From contig NZ_CP025611.1 of the NCBI RefSeq assembly GCF_002868735.1, forward strand, positions 1,420,501 to 1,484,500: a stretch of 64,000 bases of DNA, in the 5' to 3' direction. Below the pieces are notes generated by a model, which saw only the letters and a list, made by a program, of their open reading frames with translations, was not told the origin of the DNA and searched no databases. Made by a program: the position numbers and the translations under genes. The DNA comes from Niveispirillum cyanobacteriorum. Its GTDB lineage: Bacteria > Pseudomonadota > Alphaproteobacteria > Azospirillales > Azospirillaceae. Positions 39,023-48,805 of this stretch are shown piece by piece (within the stretch, counting starts at the first letter, position 1; each line of letters opens with the position of its first letter).

Positions 39023-39355
39023 ATGGGCATGTTCGACTTCCTGAAGGTGGATGTCGTTGAGAAGGTGAAGGTGCAGAAATACACCGCGCATCTGAATATC
39101 GACGGCAAGGAGCTGACGGTTGCCAATCTGGGCGTCAATTCCGTCACCGTTTCCGGGGCCAAGCTGAAGGTGGGGCAGTCGGTGACGTTCGATCTGAACC
39201 TGAAGGACCCCAAGCAGAATTTGAAGCTCAAGGGTGCGGGGACCGTGGCCACGGTGGACAAGAAGGCCGGCACCAAGATCAATTTTACCAGCCTGCCGGA
39301 AGAGAGCAAGAAGGCCGTGGCGCTGTTCCTGGCCCGGTTTGCCATCACCCGCTGA
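39023..39355 (+). CDS. PilZ-like domain protein
   Basis: The 110-residue protein starts at MGMFDFLKVDVVEKVKV after a perfect AGGAGG, which decides this start over upstream ATGs. The order of strands (LTVANLGVNSVTVSG, LKVGQSVTFDLNL, GAGTVATVDKKAGTKINFTSL) followed by a terminal helix resembles a PilZ barrel. However, the RxxxR and D/NxSxxG c-di-GMP motifs are not apparent. It may therefore be a non-binding PilZ variant. It is 2 bases upstream of a secreted protein gene. Confidence 0.6.
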   Translation: MGMFDFLKVDVVEKVKVQKYTAHLNIDGKELTVANLGVNSVTVSGAKLKVGQSVTFDLNLKDPKQNLKLKGAGTVATVDKKAGTKINFTSLPEESKKAVALFLARFAITR

Positions 39356-39357
39356 TC

Positions 39358-39846
39358 ATGATCCCCCCTGCCCTTCAGTTGCTGGCCCTGGCCGCTTGTC
39401 TTGTCATTACGGCGCCTCCCGGCCCTGCCTGGGCCGACCGGCCCGCACCGGCGCAGGCGGACAAGGTTAATGGATTCGGCAAGCTGCCCTGGCAGAGCTG
39501 GATTGATCCGGCCATTGCCCGCCCCCGGCCCGCGCCACAACGGCGTGACCGGATCGTCTATTCCTTCAACGCGCCTTCACGCGGGTTGATGAAGGCCGAT
39601 TTGGAATTGTCGCGCCTGTGCCGGCAGGGGCGGTTCAATCAGCTGATCAACCTGCATTACCGGGCGTTCGGGCCGGAGGAGCGGCCCTTTGGCGTTGCCT
39701 ATGGCCGCATGGCCGTGAACCTGTTCGATCCCACGCGCAGGCGGGACGAGGCGCTGGTCTATTTCTTCAAGGGCCAGGAAAGCACCAACTGCACCGTCTT
39801 TACGGCCCGGCAGGCAGACCTTCAGCGCTTTTATATCGGGCCGTAA
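39358..39846 (+). CDS. Hypothetical secreted protein
   Basis: I do not recognise this 162-residue protein. It has a signal peptide (LLALAACLVITAPPGPAWA, cut near residue 26). A Pro/Arg-rich stretch follows, then a conserved-looking core (YSFNAPSRGLMKADLELSRLCRQGRFNQLINLHYRAFG) that ends in YFFKGQESTNCTVF. Two cysteines in the mature part could form a disulfide. It follows the PilZ-like gene by 2 bases, so the two are probably co-expressed. Confidence 0.65.
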   Translation: MIPPALQLLALAACLVITAPPGPAWADRPAPAQADKVNGFGKLPWQSWIDPAIARPRPAPQRRDRIVYSFNAPSRGLMKADLELSRLCRQGRFNQLINLHYRAFGPEERPFGVAYGRMAVNLFDPTRRRDEALVYFFKGQESTNCTVFTARQADLQRFYIGP

Positions 39847-39911
39847 GGACGCCCGCGTTGCGGTGGCTTCTGCCTCCCACCTGACGCATCCCAGCGCCCC
39901 AAGCTCGGCAC

Positions 39912-39940
39912 TTCAATTCACGACCCGACCCCTCTATATA
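39912..39940 (+). promoter_or_regulatory. Candidate carB promoter
   Basis: TTCAAT (39912-39917) and TATATA (39935-39940) are 17 bases apart. Transcription from here would run straight into the hairpin at 39956-39987 before reaching carB. Confidence 0.4.
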
Positions 39941-39955
39941 GGCGCCTCAGCCGGG

Positions 39956-39991
39956 CGCCCCCCGCACCCATTGTGGAGCGGGGGGCGTTTT
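39956..39991 (+). terminator. Terminator or attenuator upstream of carB
   Basis: A perfect 10-base GC stem (CGCCCCCCGC with GCGGGGGGCG) and 12-base loop are followed by TTTT. It lies 50 bases before the carB start, so it either ends the upstream operon or attenuates carB. Confidence 0.7.
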
Positions 39992-40041
39992 GCCGCGACC
40001 ATACTCGCCCTTCCCGCCCGAAAAAGACGGTCCGACTGATC

Positions 40042-43326
<3,285 letters not shown>

Positions 43327-43408
43327 GGACGGTCTGGTCAGTCGGGGCGGGAAGCCGCCCCGTCGGGCTTGTTTTGTTTCTGGGCTACCTTTACTGGGAT
43401 AGGGCACG

Positions 43409-43882
43409 ATGGAAAAAGTTCCCATGACGGCTCGGGGGTACAACCGGCTGCAGGATGAGTTGAAGCATCTGAAGAGCGTTGAGCGTCCCGCCGTGATCAA
43501 GGCCATCGCGGAAGCCCGCGAGCATGGCGACCTGTCGGAAAACGCCGAGTACCATGCCGCGCGCGAGAAGCAGAGCTTCATCGAAGGCCGTGTCATGGAG
43601 CTGGAAGACAAGATCAGCCGCGCCGAAGTGATCGAGCCGACCAAACTGTCCGGCAATGCCGTGAAGTTCGGGGCCACCATCACGCTGGCGGATGAGGACA
43701 CCGACGAAGAGGTGACCTATCAGATCGTCGGCCAGGATGAGAGCGACATCAAGCAGAGCCTGATCTCCATCACCAGCCCGCTGGCCCGTGCTCTGATCGG
43801 CAAGTCGGTCGGCGACAGTGTGGAAGTGACCACGCCCGGCGGCTCAAAGAGCTACGAAATCGTGGGCATCGCCTTCAAGTAA
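43409..43882 (+). CDS. greA: Transcription elongation factor GreA
   Basis: GreA enters the RNA polymerase secondary channel and stimulates cleavage of backtracked RNA. The 157-residue protein has the N-terminal coiled coil with the tip motif [16 protein letters not shown], which carries the acidic pair needed for cleavage, and a C-terminal FKBP-like domain ([23 protein letters not shown]). Length is standard. It lies 82 bases after carB and ends in a clear terminator. Confidence 0.98.
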   Translation: MEKVPMTARGYNRLQDELKHLKSVERPAVIKAIAEAREHGDLSENAEYHAAREKQSFIEGRVMELEDKISRAEVIEPTKLSGNAVKFGATITLADEDTDEEVTYQIVGQDESDIKQSLISITSPLARALIGKSVGDSVEVTTPGGSKSYEIVGIAFK

Positions 43883-43916
43883 GGCTGTTTCCCAAAGGTT
43901 TCTGCATCAAAGCATC

Positions 43917-43957
43917 AAACCCGCCCGGCCCCGCCGTGGCGGGTTTGGCTTTTTTTT
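43917..43957 (+). terminator. Intrinsic terminator of greA
   Basis: The stem AAACCCGCC with GGCGGGTTT is followed by an eight-T run (43950-43957). It lies 34 bases past the greA stop codon. Confidence 0.9.
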
Positions 43958-43989
43958 GGGGGGGGGCGGATTACCGGTCGCGCAGAAAT

Positions 43990-44083
43990 CGTAGGTTAGG
44001 TCGAGCGCGGCGCGCGAGCCCTAACAGCATTGGACTAAAAGCCTGTTCTGTCAGGGCGAGGCTTCGCCTCGACCTGACCTACG
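43990..44083. repeat. Intergenic palindromic repeat, copy C
   Basis: Outer arms CGTAGGTTAGGTCGAG and CTCGACCTGACCTACG differ at one position, giving a G-U pair in RNA. Inner arms GAGCCCTAACAG and CTGTCAGGGC are similar to copies at 1871-1961 and 31985-32083. It lies between greA and ftsE. Confidence 0.85.
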
Positions 44084-44095
44084 GCAATTTGTCCC

Positions 44096-44821
44096 CTAAA
44101 CCGGCTCGTCCAACCCCTCACCCGGCTTCAGCCACCAGGACGCCTCGGCCAGTTTGCCCTCGAACAATTCCAGCATGGGGCGCTTGATCTTATCGATCAG
44201 GGGCCAGTCGTGGGTGGCGACGATGACCGTGGTGCCTTGCTTGTTCAGTTCGATGAACAGCCGCATGATCTTCATCGACATGTCGCGGTCGATGTTACCG
44301 GTCGGCTCGTCGGCCACGATCAGGGACGGGCTGGTGATGACGGCGCGGGCAATGGCGATCAGCTGTTTCTGGCCGCCCGACAGGGTGGCCGGCAGGGCGC
44401 CCATCTTGTCCGACAGGCCGACCCATTCCATCAGTTCGGTTACGGCTTCCTTGATGTGCTTTTCGCCATGGCCGGCGATGCGCAGCGGCAGGGCGACATT
44501 GTCATAGGCGCTCATATGGTCCAGCAGGCGGAAATCCTGAAAGACCACGCCGATACGGCGGCGCAGCTCATGCAACCGGTCGCGTGGCACCTTGGACAAA
44601 GGCTCCCCGAACAGGGTGATCAGGCCTCTAGAGGGGCGTTCGGAGAGATAAAGCAGCTTCAGCAGGCTGGATTTGCCGGCACCGGTGGGGCCGGTGAGGA
44701 ACTGAAAGGAACCGGGGGCGAGTTCGAAACTGAGGTCGCGCAGCACCTCCGGCCCATTGCCGTAGCGCAACCCGACATTTTCGAAACGGACCAAACCGCG
44801 ATCCTCCATCTGGAACACCAA
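44096..44821 (-). CDS. ftsE: Cell division ABC ATPase FtsE
   Basis: FtsE, with the membrane protein FtsX, activates periplasmic amidases at the septum. The 241-residue ATPase has Walker A GPTGAGKSS, the Q-loop VFQDFRLLDHMSAYDNVALPL (a FtsE-type block), signature LSGGQKQ, Walker B LIVADEP and switch THD. The signature reads LSGGQ rather than the usual LSGGE of FtsE. ftsX normally follows immediately, but here the next feature downstream is a repeat and the convergent greA, so ftsX must be elsewhere or absent. Confidence 0.88.
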   Translation of the reverse strand: MVFQMEDRGLVRFENVGLRYGNGPEVLRDLSFELAPGSFQFLTGPTGAGKSSLLKLLYLSERPSRGLITLFGEPLSKVPRDRLHELRRRIGVVFQDFRLLDHMSAYDNVALPLRIAGHGEKHIKEAVTELMEWVGLSDKMGALPATLSGGQKQLIAIARAVITSPSLIVADEPTGNIDRDMSMKIMRLFIELNKQGTTVIVATHDWPLIDKIKRPMLELFEGKLAEASWWLKPGEGLDEPV

Positions 44822-44937
44822 TCTGAGAAGGGCTTGACCCTTGGCAGATTGGAGGCTGGCGACCGCCAGCCCGCCGCCCGTGCGGCGTAGCCAAGGCGGC
44901 GGATGCCGCCGCCCGGCGATTGAGGGAACTTCAAATA

Positions 44938-44965
44938 GGCCCCGCCCCCTTGCGGGGGCAGGGCC
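44938..44965 (-). terminator. GC-rich hairpin past the ParA-like gene
   Basis: On the minus strand GCCCCC with GGGGGC, extended by GGCCC and GGGCC, forms a strong stem followed by TATTTG. It lies past a TAA that closes the frame continuing beyond the ATPase stop codon. Confidence 0.55.
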
Positions 44966-44973
44966 ACACTCAA

Positions 44974-45087
44974 TTACCGGCGCTTCTTCTTATGCCGTCC
45001 CGCCGGATGCACCGGGCGCCTTGGCGGCACCGGTGCAGGAGGTGGCGGGGGTGGCGGTGAAGCCTGTGGCGCCGGGTTCGGTTCCTT
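44974..45087 (-). other. In-frame extension after the ParA-like stop codon
   Basis: After the TGA at 45090-45088 the same frame continues for 37 sense codons to a TAA. It encodes a Pro-rich stretch (QASPPPPPPPAPVPP) that ends in HKKKRR. It could be the true C-terminus reached by stop readthrough, a remnant after a nonsense mutation, or chance in GC-rich DNA. Confidence 0.45.
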
Positions 45088-45936
45088 TCAGGAACAGCCG
45101 GCGCCGACTGCCTCCACGCCGCTATCCAGATGGCCACTGTCGCGCACAGGCACCAGACCCACCTTCTCAAACGAAGACAGGGTCTCATCGGCCCAGCTCT
45201 TCAGGTCGGTCAGACCGCCATGGCCGGTCCAGACATCGATGCCAAAGCGCTTTTCCAGATCGACCTCGGTCATCTTCAGCGCTTCGCGGACGGAGATCAA
45301 TTCCCGCTCCAGCAAGGTCCAGATGTCGCTTTCGCAGCGCTTCATGGTGACGATATGCACGCCCATGCCCTGATAGGCCTTCAGGCGCTTGAAGTTGGGG
45401 TCGTTCTCATAGGCACCAAAGCCGCCCGAGACCTCATTCAGCACCACATAGCGGCGGCCGATGGGCATCCACTCATTCTTGTCGAAGCTGTACTGGATCA
45501 GGCCACGCGCGTCTTCGATGGCCTGACTTTCGGCCTTGGTGGTCACCACCAGATCGATGGGGGGCGAGTTGCGGCGACGCAGCAGCGAACCGGCATTCCG
45601 CGCCTCGGCCCAGGCGAACAGCTCCGCCGCGACATTGGCGCCGACATCAATGATGTAACCGCCTTCGAGAACGGTGCGGCCGAATTCGTCCCAGTACTTG
45701 ATGGCGAGGTTCGGATCGGTGGAGCTTTTGACCTTGGTCAGATCCTCGCCGATACCCAGTTCCTTCACGTTGCGGAACAGGCGGCCGAACTTGGACCGCT
45801 GGTTCAGGCTGTCGCTGTCCGCGGCCGCCAGCTTGACGGGCACGCCCTTCTGCTCGTGCTGCAGCACCAGCATCTGGGCCGTCAGGGTCTTGCCCTGCCC
45901 ACCCGTCTTCGCCATCGAGATGAAGGTCCGCGTCAT
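45088..45936 (-). CDS. ParA/MinD-like P-loop ATPase of unknown role
   Basis: The 282-residue protein starts MTRTFISMAKTGGQGKTLTA, a deviant Walker A (KTGGQGKT at 10-17) of the ParA/MinD superfamily with the signature lysine (Lys10). The body has AAADSDSLNQRSKFGRLF and the segment GGYIIDVGANVAAELFAW, which fits Walker A' and B positions. No parB or partition site is nearby, so chromosome or plasmid partition is unlikely. It is divergent from a lipoprotein gene. The frame continues in a proline-rich tail beyond its stop codon. Confidence 0.75.
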   Translation of the reverse strand: MTRTFISMAKTGGQGKTLTAQMLVLQHEQKGVPVKLAAADSDSLNQRSKFGRLFRNVKELGIGEDLTKVKSSTDPNLAIKYWDEFGRTVLEGGYIIDVGANVAAELFAWAEARNAGSLLRRRNSPPIDLVVTTKAESQAIEDARGLIQYSFDKNEWMPIGRRYVVLNEVSGGFGAYENDPNFKRLKAYQGMGVHIVTMKRCESDIWTLLERELISVREALKMTEVDLEKRFGIDVWTGHGGLTDLKSWADETLSSFEKVGLVPVRDSGHLDSGVEAVGAGCS

Positions 45937-46224
45937 GCCAATTCTCTCCTGCGCCCAGCCTTGAATATTCGAGTGCGACAGGGGTACGGCCATGCCTTGG
46001 CCGCCGCCATTGTCGCAGCGGCGGAATCGTTACCCGTTTTCCCCGTCGCCTTCAATGCCGCCGGGCCGTTAGCCGATAATTTTAGATGAATTTCATTATC
46101 GGGCATGTTTGTCGGGTTGCGGCCTTTGCGTGTGTTGACGCAATAGTTCCTAATCTTTGATCGTGTAATGGTCATCATACCTGATAGGATCACGCTGAAT
46201 ATCATCCGAGGGGGAGATGCTACC
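45937..46224. other. Intergenic region between divergent genes
   Basis: This 288-base gap carries the 5' regions of the ParA-like ATPase and the lipoprotein. It is AT-richer than its surroundings. A TTGACG (46135-46140) could be a -35 box for the lipoprotein gene, but no good -10 lies at the right distance. No gene is seen. Confidence 0.5.
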
Positions 46225-46785
46225 GTGATCGTTCCCATTCACAAGCAGCGCCTGTCCCTGGCGCCCGTCCTGGCCCGCCTGCGCCTTCTTTTCGCCCTGC
46301 TGTTCCTGGGTGGCGTGCTGGCCGGCTGTACGGCACAGCTGGCCCCCCCTTATGACGCATCCATTGCCAATGGCGTCGCCAGCCTGAACCAGCAGGCCAT
46401 GCTGCTCTATGCCCAGGTGGCAGGCGGTGTCCCGGCCTCCAGCTTCGCGCAGCGCCAGGGCACCTACACGCAGTTGATCGGGCAGGCCAACGCGCTGGCC
46501 AATCTGGCCCAGGCGCGGCCCGACCCCACCACCCTGCCGAAATTCCTGGAGTCGAAGGTTAAGGAATGGACCAAGATCCAGACCCTGGCCGCGCCCACGG
46601 GCGACATCCTGACCAAGATCGGGGTTCAGTTCACGACGATGCAGCAGGCCGATCAGTCAGGCGGGATCAGCAGCCTGGAGGCCCAGGCCTTCCAGCAGCA
46701 ATTCAGCATCGATATCCAGCAGGCCCTGACCTATGAGAACGCGCTGGCGCGCGGGGTCGCGCAGCAGCCTGCACCGCAGTCGTAA
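46225..46785 (+). CDS. Hypothetical lipoprotein
   Basis: I do not recognise this 186-residue protein. The GTG at 46225 follows GGGGGAG at good spacing and gives a signal peptide with basic start (IHKQRLS...RLRLLFALLFLGGVLAGC). The lipobox LAGC fixes a lipidated cysteine. The mature part is mostly helical and Gln/Ala-rich (ASLNQQAMLLYAQVAGG). An ATG 19 codons upstream is an alternative. It is 12 bases upstream of the next gene. Confidence 0.75.
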   Translation: MIVPIHKQRLSLAPVLARLRLLFALLFLGGVLAGCTAQLAPPYDASIANGVASLNQQAMLLYAQVAGGVPASSFAQRQGTYTQLIGQANALANLAQARPDPTTLPKFLESKVKEWTKIQTLAAPTGDILTKIGVQFTTMQQADQSGGISSLEAQAFQQQFSIDIQQALTYENALARGVAQQPAPQS

Positions 46786-46797
46786 GGAGACCTTGAG

Positions 46798-47154
46798 ATG
46801 ACCATCACGCCCATCAACGTCCCCGACCTGATCAACCAGATCAAGACACAGGCCACCGCCATCCTGGGCCAGAATATTGAGACGGCGCAGGGCTTCTCCC
46901 AGGAGCAACTGGCGGCCATGGCACAACAGGCGGAAACCATTGCCGGCGGTATCGCATCGGGTGAAATCCGCCCGTCCCTGCAACAGTTCTTCCTGGATCA
47001 GTTGAAGCAGAGCGCCCAGAATTTTGTGCGTGTGCTGGTCGGCCTGTCACTGGTGACGGCAGAGCAGCTTTGGAATGGGGTGGTCGGCACCCTGTGGGGC
47101 GCCCTATCGGGCGCCACCGGCCTGCATTTCACCCCACCCGCCTGGGGGCAGTGA
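46798..47154 (+). CDS. Hypothetical protein co-transcribed with a lipoprotein
   Basis: This 118-residue protein has no family I recognise. It is Gln-rich and helical (LINQIKTQATAILGQNIETA). Its C-terminal 45 residues are more hydrophobic (FVRVLVGLSLVTAEQLWNGVVGTLWGAL), perhaps amphipathic or membrane-associated. AAGGAG precedes the start. It is probably expressed with the lipoprotein gene. No signal peptide is seen. Confidence 0.65.
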   Translation: MTITPINVPDLINQIKTQATAILGQNIETAQGFSQEQLAAMAQQAETIAGGIASGEIRPSLQQFFLDQLKQSAQNFVRVLVGLSLVTAEQLWNGVVGTLWGALSGATGLHFTPPAWGQ

Positions 47155-47162
47155 CATACCCC

Positions 47163-47693
47163 TCACTTCTCCTGCAACCGGGGCATCAGTTCGACCAGGT
47201 TGCAGGGGCGGTGGCGGTTATCCAGCTGGTATTTGAGGATCAGGTCCCAACCGTCGCGACAGGCGCTGGGGCTGCCCGGCAGGGCAAACAGATAGGTGCC
47301 TTTGGCTACCCCGCCCGTCGCGCGGCTTTGCAAGGCCGAGGTTCCGATCTTCTGATAGGAGAGCATGCGGAACATCTCTCCGAAGCCGTTGATCGTCTTC
47401 TCAAACACGCTTTCAAATGCTTCCGGCGTCACATCGCGGCCCGTCAGGCCGGTGCCGCCGGTGGAGATGACGACATCGACGTTTGGGTCGTCGATCCAGA
47501 CGCGCAGTTGATCCACGATGGCGCGAACATCGTCGCGCACGATGGCGCGGGCAGCCAGCACATGGCCATCGCTGGTCAGCCGTTCCACCAGCGTATCGCC
47601 GGATTTGTCATCCGACAGGCCACGCGTATCCGACACGGTCAGCACCGCGATGTTCACGGCCAGGAAACGGCGGGACAGGTCAATGCGGGACAT
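47163..47693 (-). CDS. moaB: Molybdenum cofactor biosynthesis protein MoaB
   Basis: MoaB/MogA proteins adenylylate molybdopterin in cofactor assembly. The 176-residue protein from MSRIDLSRRFLAVNIAVLTVSDTRG has the nucleotide-binding motif VVISTGGTGLTGRDVTPEA and closes with YLFALPGSPSACRDGW. Upstream in-frame codons lack similarity. It follows ispE by 22 bases on the same strand, probably one transcript, without other molybdenum genes around. Confidence 0.93.
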   Translation of the reverse strand: MSRIDLSRRFLAVNIAVLTVSDTRGLSDDKSGDTLVERLTSDGHVLAARAIVRDDVRAIVDQLRVWIDDPNVDVVISTGGTGLTGRDVTPEAFESVFEKTINGFGEMFRMLSYQKIGTSALQSRATGGVAKGTYLFALPGSPSACRDGWDLILKYQLDNRHRPCNLVELMPRLQEK

Positions 47694-47715
47694 GGTTCCT
47701 CTACTCCTGAAAAAC

Positions 47716-48639
47716 TTACGGCCAGTCGAGAAGGGTGACCCCTTCCAGCAGTTCCAGCCCCGATAGGTCATTCAGCAGTGCCGCCGGCTGCACCCACCAG
47801 CCGGGACGGATCCCGCCGATCAGTTCAGCCGCCGCCACGGCATGGTCGAAATCGACATACAGCCCGAAACAGGTGGCCCCACTTCCCGACATGCGCGACA
47901 GCAGGCATCCCGCCGTCGAATCGAGGGCCGCCAGCACCTGAGTGATGACGGGACTCAACCGCACGGCGGGTGCGGTCAGATCGTTTCGCCGCCCGTCCTT
48001 CAGCAGGGCCGCCAGTTCACGGACATCCGTGAAGGATGTGGTCAGCCGGGCGGGTTCTGAAAAGGCCCCTTCCCGCGCCCCAAATACCGCCGGCGTCGGC
48101 ATGGACACGCCGGGATTGACCAGGACGACCCAGCAATCCTCCGGCAGGTCCGGCGCCGGCGACAGTTCGGTGCCCGTACCCGCGAAATAGCTGGTCCGTG
48201 ACCCGACGCAGACCGGCACGTCGGCGCCCAGCTTGGCCGCCAATTCCGTGACCGCGGGATGGTCCAGCGGCACATCCCATAGGGCGCACAGCGCGCGCAA
48301 GGTGGCCGCCGCATCCGCCGACCCGCCGCCGATCCCCGATGCCAGCGGCAGGTTCTTGGTCAGCTTCACCGTCACATGCGGCTTGCGGCCCAGCGCCTCG
48401 GCCAGCCGGAACACGGCCTTGGTCACCAGATTACTTTCCGTGTCCTCCATCAGCAGGGGCAGCGAATGCGGCCCGTGCAGTTGCAGGCTGAAATAGGGGG
48501 TGCTTTCCACCTCCACCAGATCATGGGCGCTGGCGAAGGCCACCAGACTGTCCAGCAGGTGATAGCCGTCTTCCCGCCGGCCCAGCACATGCAGATACAG
48601 GTTCAACTTGGCAGCGGCATAGGCACGGATGGCGGTCAT
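47716..48639 (-). CDS. ispE: 4-diphosphocytidyl-2-C-methyl-D-erythritol kinase
   Basis: IspE phosphorylates CDP-methylerythritol in the MEP isoprenoid pathway. The 307-residue GHMP kinase starts MTAIRAYAAAKLNLYLHVLGRREDGYH. The ATP loop is LPLASGIGGGSADAAATL, and the C-terminal motif MSGSGATCFGLY is present. Earlier starts in the same frame encode unrelated sequence. It is divergent from the secreted peptidase gene with a 166-base gap holding both promoters. Confidence 0.97.
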   Translation of the reverse strand: MTAIRAYAAAKLNLYLHVLGRREDGYHLLDSLVAFASAHDLVEVESTPYFSLQLHGPHSLPLLMEDTESNLVTKAVFRLAEALGRKPHVTVKLTKNLPLASGIGGGSADAAATLRALCALWDVPLDHPAVTELAAKLGADVPVCVGSRTSYFAGTGTELSPAPDLPEDCWVVLVNPGVSMPTPAVFGAREGAFSEPARLTTSFTDVRELAALLKDGRRNDLTAPAVRLSPVITQVLAALDSTAGCLLSRMSGSGATCFGLYVDFDHAVAAAELIGGIRPGWWVQPAALLNDLSGLELLEGVTLLDWP

Positions 48640-48805
48640 GGGGCGGCGTCCGAAGGTTGCGGCCGTTGCATTCTGGCAGAGGCCGCGAAATGAAACCACC
48701 CCGTTACAATTTTCCGCCGGGCGTGTTGGCGGGTGCGTTTTATAAAGGTCTGCACAAATGGCCGGCGCATGGTCGCGACACGGCCCCCGAATGGACAGGG
48801 ACAGC

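Noticed and set aside
45088-45090. The UGA as a selenocysteine codon
   Set aside because: The context is not a redox motif and the immediate downstream structure is only a short palindrome, unlike a bacterial SECIS; no selenoprotein family match.
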